A stretch of 64,000 bases of DNA from Hyphomicrobiales bacterium (GCA_900471515.1 UCFC01000013.1:237078-301077); one strand, 5' to 3'. Positions 23,169-32,781 are shown, numbered from the stretch's first letter. Made by a program: numbers and translations. Notes: generated by a model from the letters alone, not told the origin.

Positions 23169-23815
23169 CATGTCGGCGTGGCGCTTATCAGGTTGAGGGC
23201 GGACTTTGCGCCATCGACGACGAATTGCGCTGCAAGTGCGGCGAGGATCACCCCGAGAAGGCGGGTGAGGATCGCCCGGCCGGTCACGCCAAGGAAGCGG
23301 TCCAGCCGGTCGGCGAGGAAGAGCACCACCAGCGTGATCAGCAGGCAGCCCGCGATGACGCCGATCAATTGCGCGCGCTCGACCGTGGAGGGCAGGGTGC
23401 CGCCGAGCAGGATCGTCGCCGAAATCGCGCCCGGCCCGGCAATCAGCGGCAGCGCCAGCGGGAAAACGGCGATATTTTCGATATGGTCCTTGGTGATCGC
23501 CACTTCCGTGGTCTTTTCCTTGCGGTCCTGCCGCCGCTCGAACACCATTTCGAAGGCGATCCAGAACAGCAGCAGGCCGCCGGCCAGCCGAAAGGCGCCG
23601 ATCGAAATGCCGAGCACGCCGAGCACGCTGGAACCGAACAGCGCAAAGACCGCAAGGATGATGAAGGCGATCGTCACGCCGCGCAGCGCCACCTGCTTGC
23701 GCTCCGGGCGGCTCATGCCCACGGTGAGGCCGAGAAAGAGCGGTGCAAGTCCTGGCGGATCGATGGTGACGAGCAGCGTCGTGAATGCGTTAATCAGTTG
23801 GTCGGCGCTTGCCAT
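23168..23815 (-). CDS. MarC family integral membrane protein
   Basis: 215 aa polytopic protein of the MarC family with six hydrophobic segments. Conserved elements include DPPGLAPLFLGLT near the N-terminus, the GGLLLFWIAFEMVF segment and PLALPLIAGPGAISATILL in the middle. Despite the name, MarC has no established role in multidrug resistance and its substrate is unknown. It is convergent with ssb. A 224 bp region separates it from gyrA on the other strand and carries no recognisable gene. Confidence 0.92.
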   Translation of the reverse strand: MASADQLINAFTTLLVTIDPPGLAPLFLGLTVGMSRPERKQVALRGVTIAFIILAVFALFGSSVLGVLGISIGAFRLAGGLLLFWIAFEMVFERRQDRKEKTTEVAITKDHIENIAVFPLALPLIAGPGAISATILLGGTLPSTVERAQLIGVIAGCLLITLVVLFLADRLDRFLGVTGRAILTRLLGVILAALAAQFVVDGAKSALNLISATPT

Positions 23816-24039
23816 CGGTTCTCCAAAACCCCATATACACGCTTGTTTTTGATGATTGTGATGCGCGGCTTCCGATTTGGCAAATACATGATCTCCTTTC
23901 GTCTTTCACCATGGGCAAAAGCCGCGATTTGCCCTCTTTAGACCGCAAAAGCCTGTTCAAAACTGCCGGCCAAATTGGCGTGGGAACAGGCTTTCCGCTA
24001 TAAATCTTCGAGTGATTCTAGAAGAGAACGTGAACCGTT

Positions 24040-26841
24040 TTGACTGAGCAAACACCCCCCGGCGGCGGGAAGCTCCCGCCAGGCATCGAGCCGATCTCCA
24101 TTATGGAGGAAATGCAGCGGTCCTATCTCGATTACGCGATGAGCGTGATCGTGTCCCGCGCACTTCCCGACGTGCGCGACGGCTTGAAGCCCGTGCACCG
24201 GCGCATCCTCTATGGCATGTCCGAGCTCGGCATCGACTGGAACAAGAAATACGTCAAATGCGCCCGCGTTACCGGGGACGTGATGGGTAAATACCATCCG
24301 CACGGCAATGCCGCGATCTATGACGCGCTCGCCCGCATGGCGCAGGACTGGTCGCTCCGCCTGCCGCTGATCGACGGCCAGGGCAATTTCGGCTCCGTCG
24401 ACGGCGACCCGCCGGCGGCCGAACGCTACACCGAATGCCGCCTGCAGAAGGCGGCGCATTCGCTGCTCGACGACCTCGACAAGGAAACGGTCGATTTCCG
24501 CGACAACTACGACGGCACGCTGTCCGAGCCGGTCGTGGTTCCCGCCAAGTTCCCGAACCTGCTCGTCAACGGGGCAGGCGGCATCGCCGTCGGCATGGCG
24601 ACGAATATTCCGCCTCACAACCTCTCCGAGGTCATCGACGGCTGTATTGCGCTGATCAACGACCCGGCAATCGAACTGCCGGACCTGATGCAGATCATTC
24701 CGGGTCCCGACTTCCCGACCGGCGCCAAGATCCTCGGCCGCGCCGGCATCCGTTCGGCCTACGAAACCGGCCGCGGTTCCGTCGTCATGCGCGGTGTTGC
24801 CACCATCGAGCCCATGCGCGGCGATCGCGAGCAGATCATCATCACCGAAATTCCCTATCAGGTGAACAAGGCGACGATGATCGAGAAGATGGCCGAGCTG
24901 GTGCGCGAAAAGCGCATCGAGGGCATCTCCGACCTGCGCGACGAATCCGACCGTCAGGGCTACCGCGTCGTCGTCGAGCTGAAGCGCGACGCCAATGCCG
25001 ACGTCATCCTGAACCAGCTTTACCGCTATACGCCGCTGCAGACCTCCTTCGGCTGCAACATGGTGGCGCTGAACGGCGGCAAGCCGGAACAGCTGACGCT
25101 GCTCGACATGCTGCGCGCCTTCGTCTCCTTCCGCGAAGAAGTCGTTAGCCGGAGAACGAAATTCCTGCTCCGCAAGGCGCGTGAACGTGCCCACGTCTTG
25201 GTGGGTCTCGCGATTGCGGTTGCCAATATCGACGAAGTCATCCGCGTCATCCGCCAGGCACCGGACCCGCAGTCGGCCCGCGAAGAACTGATGACCCGCC
25301 GCTGGCCGGCGGAGGATGTCGAGAGCCTGATCCGCCTCATCGACGATCCGCGCCACCGCATCAACGACGACCTGACCTATAATCTCTCGGAGGAGCAGGC
25401 TCGCGCCATCCTCGAGCTTCGCCTCGCCCGCCTGACGGCTCTCGGCCGCGACGAAATCGGCGATGAACTCAACAAGATAGGCGAGGAAATCAAGGATTAC
25501 CTCGATATCCTGTCGTCGCGCGTGCGCATCCAGACGATCGTCAAGGACGAGCTTGCCGCCATCCGCGACGAGTTCGGCACTCCGCGCCGCACCGAGATCG
25601 TCGATGGCGGTCTCGAAATGGACGATGAGGACCTTATCGCCCGCGAAGACATGGTCGTGACCGTCTCGCATCTCGGCTATATCAAGCGCGTCCCGCTGAC
25701 GACCTACCGGGCGCAGCGCCGCGGCGGCAAGGGCCGTTCGGGCATGACGACCCGTGACGAAGATTTCGTTAGCCGGCTATTCGTTGTCAATACCCACACG
25801 CCGGTCCTGTTCTTCTCCTCGCGCGGTATCGTCTACAAGGAAAAGGTCTGGCGCCTGCCGATCGGCACGCCGCAGTCACGCGGCAAGGCGCTCATCAACA
25901 TGCTGCCGCTCGAACCCGGCGAACGCATCACCACCATCCTGCCGCTGCCCGAGGATGAGGACAGCTGGGATAACCTCGACGTCATGTTCTCGACGACGCG
26001 CGGCACTGTGCGCCGTAACAAGCTCAGCGACTTCGTGCAGGTGAACCGCAACGGCAAGATCGCCATGAAGCTGGAAGAGGAGGGTGACGAAATCCTCTCC
26101 GTCGAGACCTGCACCGATCAGGACGACGTGCTGCTGACGACGGCGCTCGGCCAGTGCATCCGCTTCCCGGTCGATGACGTCCGCGTCTTTGCCGGCCGCA
26201 ACTCGATCGGCGTGCGCGGCATCAATCTCGGCGAAGGCGACCGCATCATCTCGATGACGATCGTCGGCCATGTCGATGCCGAGCCGTGGGAACGCGCCGC
26301 CTATCTCAAGCGCTCCGCCGCCGAACGTCGGGCGACCGGCGTGGACGAAGAGGATATTGCGCTGGTCGGCGAGGAAGTCACCGAAGAGGGACAGCTCTCC
26401 GACGACCGCTACGAAGAGCTGAAGGCGCGCGAACAGTTCGTGCTGACGGTTTCCGAAAAGGGCTTCGGCAAGCGGTCGTCTTCGTATGATTTCCGCATCT
26501 CCGGCCGTGGCGGCAAGGGTATCCGCGCCACCGACACGTCGAAGACCGGCGAAATCGGCGAACTGGTCGCCGCCTTCCCGATCGACGATGGCGACCAGAT
26601 CATGCTCGTTTCCGACGGCGGCCAGCTGATCCGCGTTCCCGTCGGCGGCATCCGTATCGCCAGCCGCGCAACCAAGGGTGTCACGATCTTCTCGACCGCC
26701 AAGGATGAAAAGGTCGTCTCCGTCGAGCGCATCAGCGAGCCGGAAGAGGAAGAAACGGCCGACAATGGTGACGAAGCGGTGCTTTCCGAAGGCGGGGCGC
26801 CTGCCGCGGGAGAAGCCGACGAGACCCCGTCGGGCGAATAA
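24040..26841 (+). CDS. gyrA: DNA gyrase subunit A
   Basis: Breakage-reunion subunit of gyrase, 933 aa. The active-site Tyr is residue 130 (AERYTEC). The quinolone-resistance region reads [10 protein letters not shown], so E. coli Ser83 corresponds to Ala91 and Asp87 to Asp95. The GyrA box QRRGGKG is present in the C-terminal beta-pinwheel, which carries an acidic insertion and tail. The start is TTG: an in-frame stop lies only 9 nt upstream, and the next ATG (codon 22) would remove conserved N-terminal residues. A strong terminator follows at 26863. Confidence 0.97.
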   Translation: MTEQTPPGGGKLPPGIEPISIMEEMQRSYLDYAMSVIVSRALPDVRDGLKPVHRRILYGMSELGIDWNKKYVKCARVTGDVMGKYHPHGNAAIYDALARMAQDWSLRLPLIDGQGNFGSVDGDPPAAERYTECRLQKAAHSLLDDLDKETVDFRDNYDGTLSEPVVVPAKFPNLLVNGAGGIAVGMATNIPPHNLSEVIDGCIALINDPAIELPDLMQIIPGPDFPTGAKILGRAGIRSAYETGRGSVVMRGVATIEPMRGDREQIIITEIPYQVNKATMIEKMAELVREKRIEGISDLRDESDRQGYRVVVELKRDANADVILNQLYRYTPLQTSFGCNMVALNGGKPEQLTLLDMLRAFVSFREEVVSRRTKFLLRKARERAHVLVGLAIAVANIDEVIRVIRQAPDPQSAREELMTRRWPAEDVESLIRLIDDPRHRINDDLTYNLSEEQARAILELRLARLTALGRDEIGDELNKIGEEIKDYLDILSSRVRIQTIVKDELAAIRDEFGTPRRTEIVDGGLEMDDEDLIAREDMVVTVSHLGYIKRVPLTTYRAQRRGGKGRSGMTTRDEDFVSRLFVVNTHTPVLFFSSRGIVYKEKVWRLPIGTPQSRGKALINMLPLEPGERITTILPLPEDEDSWDNLDVMFSTTRGTVRRNKLSDFVQVNRNGKIAMKLEEEGDEILSVETCTDQDDVLLTTALGQCIRFPVDDVRVFAGRNSIGVRGINLGEGDRIISMTIVGHVDAEPWERAAYLKRSAAERRATGVDEEDIALVGEEVTEEGQLSDDRYEELKAREQFVLTVSEKGFGKRSSSYDFRISGRGGKGIRATDTSKTGEIGELVAAFPIDDGDQIMLVSDGGQLIRVPVGGIRIASRATKGVTIFSTAKDEKVVSVERISEPEEEETADNGDEAVLSEGGAPAAGEADETPSGE

Positions 26842-26862
26842 TTTTACCACATTCGCGTTGCG

Positions 26863-26892
26863 AACCGGGCGGCCCCTGCCGCCCGGTTTTTT
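26863..26892 (+). terminator. Rho-independent terminator of gyrA
   Basis: Perfect 11-bp stem AACCGGGCGGC/GCCGCCCGGTT with a CCCT loop and a T-rich tail, 21 bp after the gyrA stop codon. Confidence 0.9.
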
Positions 26893-26937
26893 ATTGCGCT
26901 ATGAAGAACTTGCCGATTCATCCGGAGGGGGAATGTT

Positions 26938-28431
26938 ATGGGCAGGTGGACAAGGCGGGGCGTGCTGGCCGGCATTTCGGCCGCAGCCGGCGTTGCGGCG
27001 GGGCGTTTCCTGCTTCAGCCGCAAAGCGATCCGGGACCGGCCTTTCCAGCGGAGATCCCCGTGGAGGACGGCGCGATCGTTCTCAACGATGCCGGAGAGC
27101 TGACGCCGACGCGGGTGGCGGTCCATCTGACCGCCAGGGAGCCGCCGCAGGACGCCATGACCGGCCGGTTGCGCACGGCGCTCGCCGAGGCCGTCAAGGC
27201 AAACAGACCCTTCATCGCCAGCGCTGCGCGCCATTCGATGGGCGGCCAGAGCCTTGTGGAGAACGGCACGGCGCTCACGCTCGATCAGGACTGGCTGGAG
27301 GCGGATACGACCTCCGGGACCTATCGTGTCGCCGCCGGAGCCCGTTGGTCGACGGTCATTTCCAAGCTCGATGCCATCGGTTTCTCGCCCGCCGTCATGC
27401 AGTCCAACAATGATTTCGGCGTTGCCAGCACATTCTCGGTCAATGCCCATGGCTGGCCGGTTCCCTTCAGCGGATGCGGCAGCACGGTGCGGTCCATCAG
27501 GCTGATGACGGCGGACGGCAATCTCGTGACCTGCTCGCGCACGGAAAATGCGGAACTCTTCAACCATGCCATGGGTGGCTACGGTCTTTTCGGCATCATT
27601 ACCGAGCTCGAACTCGACATGGTGCCGAACCTGTTGCTGGAGCCGAGTTTCGAGCATCTGGCGGGCGAGGATCTCGGGCGCCGTTTTGCCGAGGTTCTGG
27701 CGAGCGACAGCACCATCGCCATGGCCTATGGCCGCATGGATATCTCGCTCGATCGCTTCTTCGAAGATGCACTGCTGATTACATATCGCGCTGCGTCGGA
27801 CCAGACCAGGATACCTCCGGCCTCCGGTTCCGGTTTCATAAGCCACGTCTCGCGAGACATCTTCCGCGCGCAGCTCGGTTCGGACAGGGCCAAGCATCTG
27901 CGCTGGTGGACGGAGGCCGTCGTCAATCCATCGATCGTAGCGCAGGCGACGCGCAACAGCCTGATGAACGAGCCCGTCGTCACGCTCGATGACCGGGATC
28001 CGTCCCGCACCGATATCCTGCATGAATATTTCGTCGCGCCGTCGCGTTTCGCCGATTTCGTCAATGCCTGCCAGGAGGTCATTCCGGCTTCCTACCAAGA
28101 GCTCCTCAACATCACGCTGCGCTATGTCGATACCGATCGCGACAGCGTGCTGGCCTATGCGACGGAGCCTCGCATTGCCGCGGTCATGCTCTTCTCCCAG
28201 GAAAAAACGGTAAGAGGCGAGGCCGACATGCAGCGCATGACGCAAGCCCTGATCGAGCGCGTGCTGGCCATCGGCGGCAGCTACTATCTGCCATACCGGC
28301 CGCATGCCAGGCTGGATCAGTTTACCCGCGCCTATCCGCGCGCCGGCGAATTCGCCGCCACCAAGCGCCGGCTGGATCCCGCCCTTACCTTCCGCAACCG
28401 TTTCTGGGATCGCTATCTCGCAAGCCTCTAG
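26938..28431 (+). CDS. Tat-exported FAD-binding oxidoreductase (PCMH type, lactone-oxidase-like)
   Basis: 497 aa flavoprotein. The N-terminus has a twin-arginine signal (WTRRGVLAG, Arg6-Arg7) and an Ala/Gly-rich hydrophobic stretch, so it is likely exported folded. The FAD_binding_4 domain follows, with SAARHSMGGQSL near residues 95-105 and the GVASTFSVNAHG flavin-contact region. The C-terminal part ends YPRAGEFAATKRRLDPALTFRNRFWDRYL, as in aldonolactone oxidases and related sugar oxidases. The substrate is unknown. GGAGGGGGA precedes the ATG. It is the first of four closely spaced genes ending at 30245. Confidence 0.85.
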   Translation: MGRWTRRGVLAGISAAAGVAAGRFLLQPQSDPGPAFPAEIPVEDGAIVLNDAGELTPTRVAVHLTAREPPQDAMTGRLRTALAEAVKANRPFIASAARHSMGGQSLVENGTALTLDQDWLEADTTSGTYRVAAGARWSTVISKLDAIGFSPAVMQSNNDFGVASTFSVNAHGWPVPFSGCGSTVRSIRLMTADGNLVTCSRTENAELFNHAMGGYGLFGIITELELDMVPNLLLEPSFEHLAGEDLGRRFAEVLASDSTIAMAYGRMDISLDRFFEDALLITYRAASDQTRIPPASGSGFISHVSRDIFRAQLGSDRAKHLRWWTEAVVNPSIVAQATRNSLMNEPVVTLDDRDPSRTDILHEYFVAPSRFADFVNACQEVIPASYQELLNITLRYVDTDRDSVLAYATEPRIAAVMLFSQEKTVRGEADMQRMTQALIERVLAIGGSYYLPYRPHARLDQFTRAYPRAGEFAATKRRLDPALTFRNRFWDRYLASL

Positions 28432-28441
28432 GGGGATCATC

Positions 28442-28849
28442 ATGTCCAGGCTTCGGCTGATCGCCATGCTCTATACTGTGGTTCTGCTCTTTGCGGCCGC
28501 TTTGAACTATATTCCCGGATTGACGGATGCGCAGGGACGCGCGTTCGGCATCTTCGCGCTCGATATCTATGATGACAGCCTGCATCTGGCCTCTGCTGCC
28601 TGGGCCGCCATCGCTGCCTTCCTGTCTGCCCGTGCTTCCCGAAACTTTCTTTTCTATTTCGGTCTGCTCTATTTCAGCGATGGCCTGCTTGGGCTGGCAA
28701 CCGGGTCGGGCTATCTCGATCTCGGCATCGTCAACTACGGCGTTCAGGATCTTCCCTTCACCTTCAAGATCCTCGCCAACCTTCCGCATCTCTTCCTGGG
28801 CGGCGCAGGGATTGCCTCCAGCTATATCTTCCGCCGGGAGGCTCCGTGA
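28442..28849 (+). CDS. Small polytopic membrane protein of unknown function
   Basis: 135 aa protein with about four hydrophobic segments (roughly residues 5-25, 45-62, 68-88 and 105-130). I do not recognise a named family with certainty; it resembles small uncharacterised inner-membrane proteins. GGGGGA lies just upstream of its ATG, which begins 10 bp after the FAD oxidoreductase stop. Its own stop overlaps the next start (TGATG), so it is part of the same operon. It may anchor or receive electrons from the exported flavoprotein, which is inference. Confidence 0.75.
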   Translation: MSRLRLIAMLYTVVLLFAAALNYIPGLTDAQGRAFGIFALDIYDDSLHLASAAWAAIAAFLSARASRNFLFYFGLLYFSDGLLGLATGSGYLDLGIVNYGVQDLPFTFKILANLPHLFLGGAGIASSYIFRREAP

Positions 28850-29922
28850 TGCGACGCCTTGTCAAGACCGTCGGCTGGCTGCTTGCGGCTCTCGTGGTCG
28901 TGGTCCTGCTGCTGTTGAGCCCCGTCGCCTATGTCGAGACCTTCTGCCATGCCGATCCCGAGCCCGACGGTTACAAGCCGCTGATAGCGGATGCCGAATT
29001 CCGCCGGCAGGAGGCCAATACCTACCTCACCTATCCCGAGTGGCACATCGTCTATGCCTATGACGGCCTTGCCGAAATCCTGAAAACGGGCGACGAACAT
29101 GGCTTCGGCTATTTCTCCAGCGTGCGGGATTTCTGGACGGCCGATTGTGCGCTGACGCGGATTGCCGACCGGCATGGCGGCGCCGACAGCGAGACGCGCA
29201 TGATGATCGCGACGATCGGTGTCAGCTTCACGCTCGAAATGGGCCTGAAGGCCGCCTATGAGGAAACGATAGGACGGGTTTTCGCGCTCTGGCGCGGGAG
29301 TGAAAAGACGCCCCAGGATATTGTCGCCCGCGACATGGCGATCGATTATGCCGCCTTCCTTCGCCAGACCCCGTGGTACAAATATCCCTTTCAGCCCTGG
29401 ATCGACAGGCTCTGGGCCGCGCCGGTGGAAGAGCCGCTGCGCGGCTGGGAGCGCCGCCTGGCGCTCGGCGGCGAATGGCGCGCTAAGATTGCCTATGCCG
29501 GCGTGATCGCCAGCGCCGTTGCCGCAACCGGCGAGGCGAAGCTGACGATCCGATCGGTCGTTTCAGGCCTGCCGGCTGCCGCGCTTTCAGCTATACCCGA
29601 CGTATCGGTCATTTCGGAAAGTGCCGATGGCGTACTGATCGAGACGCCGCGCTACGATCGTTTCACCCATATCCTTGCGCAGATCGCCACGGCGGGTGGC
29701 GCAATCCGCGAGATTGCCGGCAATGACGAGATCATGGTGTCGCTGACTGTGCCGCGGGGGACGGAGCCCGGTAATCTGCCCGGCGAGGCGATTGCGCGCC
29801 TGTCTCGCACAGGTTTTGCCAGCGACCGTCTGCTCGTTTCGGTCAGGATGGCCGATCTTGCGCCTCTGCTCAAAGACCGGCCGATTGCCGATCCCGGGCT
29901 CGAACATATATTCGATTTCTGA
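28849..29922 (+). CDS. Membrane-anchored protein of unknown function
   Basis: 357 aa protein with one N-terminal transmembrane helix (about residues 8-28) and a large presumably periplasmic domain. A striking aromatic segment reads TYLTYPEWHIVYAYDGLAEIL near residue 63, followed by GYFSSVRDFWTADCALTR. I cannot assign a family. GGGAGG sits 8 nt before the ATG at 28849, which overlaps the upstream stop codon; a GTG at 28846 is an alternative. Position within the FAD oxidoreductase operon suggests a shared exported process. Confidence 0.75.
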   Translation: MRRLVKTVGWLLAALVVVVLLLLSPVAYVETFCHADPEPDGYKPLIADAEFRRQEANTYLTYPEWHIVYAYDGLAEILKTGDEHGFGYFSSVRDFWTADCALTRIADRHGGADSETRMMIATIGVSFTLEMGLKAAYEETIGRVFALWRGSEKTPQDIVARDMAIDYAAFLRQTPWYKYPFQPWIDRLWAAPVEEPLRGWERRLALGGEWRAKIAYAGVIASAVAATGEAKLTIRSVVSGLPAAALSAIPDVSVISESADGVLIETPRYDRFTHILAQIATAGGAIREIAGNDEIMVSLTVPRGTEPGNLPGEAIARLSRTGFASDRLLVSVRMADLAPLLKDRPIADPGLEHIFDF

Positions 29923-29942
29923 AACATCGGACGGATGGCCCC

Positions 29943-30245
29943 TTGATCAGACGCTTGGCGCGCAGGACAGGCATTGCGATTGCGGTCGTCGCCGCAGTCT
30001 TCGGGCTGTTTGCCGTCGTCTTTGCCGCAACCGGCAAGGCGCCGGCCGCCGTGGTTTTTCCCGCCGCCAGCATCGAGCCCGGCGCCTTGCCGGAGGGCGT
30101 TTCGATCCTGCGGTGGGGCAGGGGCTTTGCCGTCGTGACGAGCGAGCGCCGCGACTATGTGCGCGCGCTCTATGGCAGGGGCGCGCTGCTTGTCCTGCCG
30201 CTGCGAAAGAGCGGCTGCCTGGCGCTGCGGCCGTCGCCGGCATGA
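29943..30245 (+). CDS. Small membrane-anchored hypothetical protein
   Basis: 100 aa reading frame starting at TTG, with a hydrophobic segment at about residues 10-29 and a short Gly/Ala-rich periplasmic tail. No family is recognised. It lies 20 bp after the preceding gene, in the same orientation, and is the last gene of the cluster. The lack of an ATG and of a clear ribosome binding site leaves the start uncertain. Confidence 0.5.
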   Translation: MIRRLARRTGIAIAVVAAVFGLFAVVFAATGKAPAAVVFPAASIEPGALPEGVSILRWGRGFAVVTSERRDYVRALYGRGALLVLPLRKSGCLALRPSPA

Positions 30246-30248
30246 GAA

Positions 30249-30273
30249 AAGCCGGATGCAGAACATCCGGCTT
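30249..30273 (-). terminator. Hairpin terminator between convergent transcripts
   Basis: Perfect 10-bp stem AAGCCGGATG/CATCCGGCTT with a 5-nt loop. Read on the minus strand it runs into TTTTCTC, so it best fits termination of the small-protein genes at 30304-30645. It may also serve the plus-strand cluster ending at 30245. Confidence 0.7.
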
Positions 30274-30303
30274 GCGTTCAGGCTTTGCGCTGGGGGAGCG
30301 GCT

Positions 30304-30438
30304 TTAGAAAGCGCTGTGCTTCTCGTTCATCGATTTCACGTCCTCGCTTTCACGGCGCAGCGCGGAAATCGTTGAGGTCACGGACACGATGAACATGATG
30401 CTGATGAGTGCTGTCAGAACTGTCAGGATCGTGAACAT
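30304..30438 (-). CDS. 44-aa single-TM small protein
   Basis: Short reading frame found by inspection. ATG at 30438, stop TAA at 30304. It encodes about 44 aa with one hydrophobic helix (starting MFTILTVLTALISIMFIVSV) and a charged C-terminal tail containing RRESEDVKSMNEK. AAAGGA lies 9 nt upstream of the ATG, and a terminator follows 30 bp after the stop. These three signals together support a real small inner-membrane protein. No function is known. Confidence 0.65.
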   Translation of the reverse strand: MFTILTVLTALISIMFIVSVTSTISALRRESEDVKSMNEKHSAF

Positions 30439-30477
30439 GGTGGCGTTCCTTTCTGTCGAGGGTTGCGTTCACGCCCC

Positions 30478-30645
30478 TCAGTACTGGCCGAGAACGCTTA
30501 CGGAGCGAGCCGAAGCATAGGGACCATATACTTTGGAGGTATCGATCTTCTGGTTGTCATAGAGAGCGACTGTGGCAGTCAGCATGCCTGTAACCATTGC
30601 CATCCAAAGCACGTTAATCATGGTGATCTTGCCAGGCATCTTCAT
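30478..30645 (-). CDS. 55-aa single-TM small protein
   Basis: Reading frame with AGGAAGG 4-5 nt before an ATG at 30645. The 55 aa product (MKMPGKITMINVLWMAMVTG...) has one Met-rich hydrophobic helix at about residues 7-28, followed by a short polar tail ending in SVSVLGQY. It lies 39 bp upstream of the 44-aa gene on the same strand, so the two are probably cotranscribed. No family is recognised. Confidence 0.6.
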   Translation of the reverse strand: MKMPGKITMINVLWMAMVTGMLTATVALYDNQKIDTSKVYGPYASARSVSVLGQY

Positions 30646-30785
30646 TCCCTTCCTGCCGCGCTTTCGCATCTCATATGTGTCGATCAAATGAACGCATCCG
30701 TCTTTAAATGGTTCCCGCCGGATGTTGACGGGGTGTTTACCAACCGTGTTCTGAAGCGACCTTGAATACCTCGTTCATCTGCCGT

Positions 30786-31061
30786 TCAGAATTCAAATCG
30801 ATTAGACCGCATGCGCCCGAGCTGGCGCATGATGACCGCATGTTCGTTGACCTCGGGACGCACCCAGCCAGGCTGACGCCGATCTGCGAGATAGCCGTAG
30901 AAAAGTTCTGCAACCAGCGAGAAAATAACGGCAATTGCAATCAGGATGATCAGCATGATCAAGGTCTTTCCGGGGGAAATGCCACCGGGGCCGGCGGCAT
31001 CTGTGTTGACGATCCGAATAAAGCAGATCGCATCTGAAGAGGTCTTGAACGCGCCGTTCAT
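30786..31061 (-). CDS. Small membrane protein of unknown function
   Basis: 91 aa frame with one strong hydrophobic helix (about residues 32-54) followed by a basic/aromatic tail, YGYLADRRQPGWVRPEVNEH. The ribosome binding site is weak and the N-terminal 30 residues are unremarkable, so the true start may lie downstream. It sits 140 bp upstream of the 55-aa gene on the same strand and is divergent from coaD. Confidence 0.45.
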   Translation of the reverse strand: MNGAFKTSSDAICFIRIVNTDAAGPGGISPGKTLIMLIILIAIAVIFSLVAELFYGYLADRRQPGWVRPEVNEHAVIMRQLGRMRSNRFEF

Positions 31062-31152
31062 TCATCGTTCAGCCGCATCGGCCGGCACGGCTAAATCACT
31101 TGCGGGAAACCGGCTTCCATGACAAAAGGCGTGAAACAAACGGCTGGGACAG

Positions 31153-31647
31153 ATGACGACAGCTTTCTATCCGGGGTCCTTCGACCCGATCACCAACGGA
31201 CACGTTGACGTGCTGGTCCAGGCGCTCAACGTCGCCGAGAAAGTGATCGTCGCAATCGGCATCCACCCCGGCAAAACCCCGCTCTTCTCCTTTGAGGAAA
31301 AGGCAGCGCTCATCCGCGCGTCCCTGGCCGAGGTCTTTCCGGAAAAGAGCGCCCATATCGACGTTGTCTCCTTCGACAATCTCGTGGTCGACGCCGCTCG
31401 CGCACATGGCGCAAGCCTCTTGATCCGCGGCCTGCGCGACGGCACCGATCTCGATTACGAAATGCAGATGGCCGGCATGAACCGGCAGATGGCCCCTGAT
31501 ATCCAGACCATTTTTCTGCCGGCAGGCACGGCCTCGCGGCCCATTACCGCCACATTGGTGCGCCAGATCGCAGCCATGGGTGGCGATGTCAGCGCCTTCG
31601 TGCCGGCGGCCGTCCTGCAAGCCCTGAAATCCAAGCGCAAAGCCTAG
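31153..31647 (+). CDS. coaD: Phosphopantetheine adenylyltransferase
   Basis: Transfers AMP to 4'-phosphopantetheine, the penultimate step of coenzyme A synthesis. The 164 aa length is typical. The nucleotidyltransferase motif is [15 protein letters not shown] at the N-terminus (T/HxGH type, GHVD), and the [14 protein letters not shown] and [19 protein letters not shown] segments match the family. It begins a plus-strand run of five genes to tgt (two cyclophilins, queA, tgt), with gaps of 26, 25 and 72 bp and then an overlap. Confidence 0.97.
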   Translation: MTTAFYPGSFDPITNGHVDVLVQALNVAEKVIVAIGIHPGKTPLFSFEEKAALIRASLAEVFPEKSAHIDVVSFDNLVVDAARAHGASLLIRGLRDGTDLDYEMQMAGMNRQMAPDIQTIFLPAGTASRPITATLVRQIAAMGGDVSAFVPAAVLQALKSKRKA

Positions 31648-31673
31648 GCGGACCTCGCCTCAACGGAGCTCAC

Positions 31674-32246
31674 ATGAAACTCTTCTATCTTGCATTTGCC
31701 GGCGTGCTCTATCTCGCCTCCTTCGCGGGCGACGCCTTTGCGCAGGCTGCCGATCACTACATGACCATCCAGTTGAAGAGCGGCCCGGTCGTCATCCAGC
31801 TTCTTCCCGATGTGGCGCCGAAGCATGTTGCGCAGATCGAGGCGCTGGTGAAGAAGGGCGAGTATGACAATGTCGCCTTCCACCGCGTCATCCCCGGCTT
31901 CATGGCCCAGACCGGCGACGTGAAGTATGGCAACATGGAAAAGAACTTCGACGCGAGCCTGGCCGGCACCGGCGGCTCCGACCTGCCGGACCTTCCGGCG
32001 GAATTCTCCAAGACGCCTTTCGTGCGCGGCACGGTCGGCATGGCGCGCGCCCAGGATCCGAACTCCGCCAACTCGCAGTTCTTCATCATGTTCGCCGACG
32101 GCTCTTTCCTGAACGGCCAGTACACGGTCGTCGGCAAGGTTGTCTCGGGCATGGAAAACGTCGACAAGATCAAGAAGGGCGAAGGCCAGAACGGCGAAGT
32201 CAGCGATCCTGACCGCATGATCAAGGTCACGCTGGGCAAGAACTAA
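31674..32246 (+). CDS. Peptidylprolyl isomerase, cyclophilin type, exported
   Basis: 190 aa cyclophilin with a cleavable signal peptide (MKLFYLAFAGVLYLASFAGDAFAQ), so it acts in the periplasm on prolyl bonds. Core motifs: FHRVIPGFMAQTGD and the MARAQDPNSANSQFFI stretch of the active site. Paralogous to the cytoplasmic cyclophilin that follows 25 bp later; the pair probably arose by tandem duplication. Confidence 0.94.
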   Translation: MKLFYLAFAGVLYLASFAGDAFAQAADHYMTIQLKSGPVVIQLLPDVAPKHVAQIEALVKKGEYDNVAFHRVIPGFMAQTGDVKYGNMEKNFDASLAGTGGSDLPDLPAEFSKTPFVRGTVGMARAQDPNSANSQFFIMFADGSFLNGQYTVVGKVVSGMENVDKIKKGEGQNGEVSDPDRMIKVTLGKN

Positions 32247-32271
32247 ATTCAAGACGAGAAGGAGAACGACA

Positions 32272-32781
32272 ATGGCCGAGATCAAGGATCCGGAAAACAC
32301 CATCATTCTGGAAACCACCAAGGGCAAGGTTGTCATTCAGCTTCTGCCGCAGGTCGCCCCCGAACATGTCAAGCGCATCAAGGAGCTTTCCCGCGAGAAG
32401 GCCTATGACGGCGTCGTCTTCCACCGCGTCATCGCCGACTTCATGGCGCAGACGGGCGACGTGGAGTTCGGCAAGAAGGGCGGCGAGAACTTCAACCCGG
32501 GCCGCGCCGGCATGGGCGGCTCTTCCAAGGATGATCTGAAGGCTGAATTCTCCGCAACGCCGCATGTCCGCGGCACCTGCTCGATGGCCCGTTCGCAGAA
32601 CCCGAACTCGGCCAATTCCCAGTTCTTCATCTGCTTTACCGACGCTCCGTGGCTGAACAAACAGTATTCCGTCTGGGGCCAGGTCATCGAAGGCATGGAA
32701 AACGTCGACAAGATCAAGAAGGGCGAGCCCGTTTCCGATCCGGATTCGATCGTCTCCATGCGGGTTGCCGCCGACGTCTGA
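32272..32781 (+). CDS. Peptidylprolyl isomerase, cyclophilin type, cytoplasmic
   Basis: 169 aa cyclophilin without signal peptide. Active-site segments FHRVIADFMAQTGD and MARSQNPNSANSQFFI are intact, including the catalytic Arg. AAGGAGAA lies just before the ATG, a strong ribosome binding site. It is a close relative of the exported copy directly upstream. Confidence 0.94.
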   Translation: MAEIKDPENTIILETTKGKVVIQLLPQVAPEHVKRIKELSREKAYDGVVFHRVIADFMAQTGDVEFGKKGGENFNPGRAGMGGSSKDDLKAEFSATPHVRGTCSMARSQNPNSANSQFFICFTDAPWLNKQYSVWGQVIEGMENVDKIKKGEPVSDPDSIVSMRVAADV

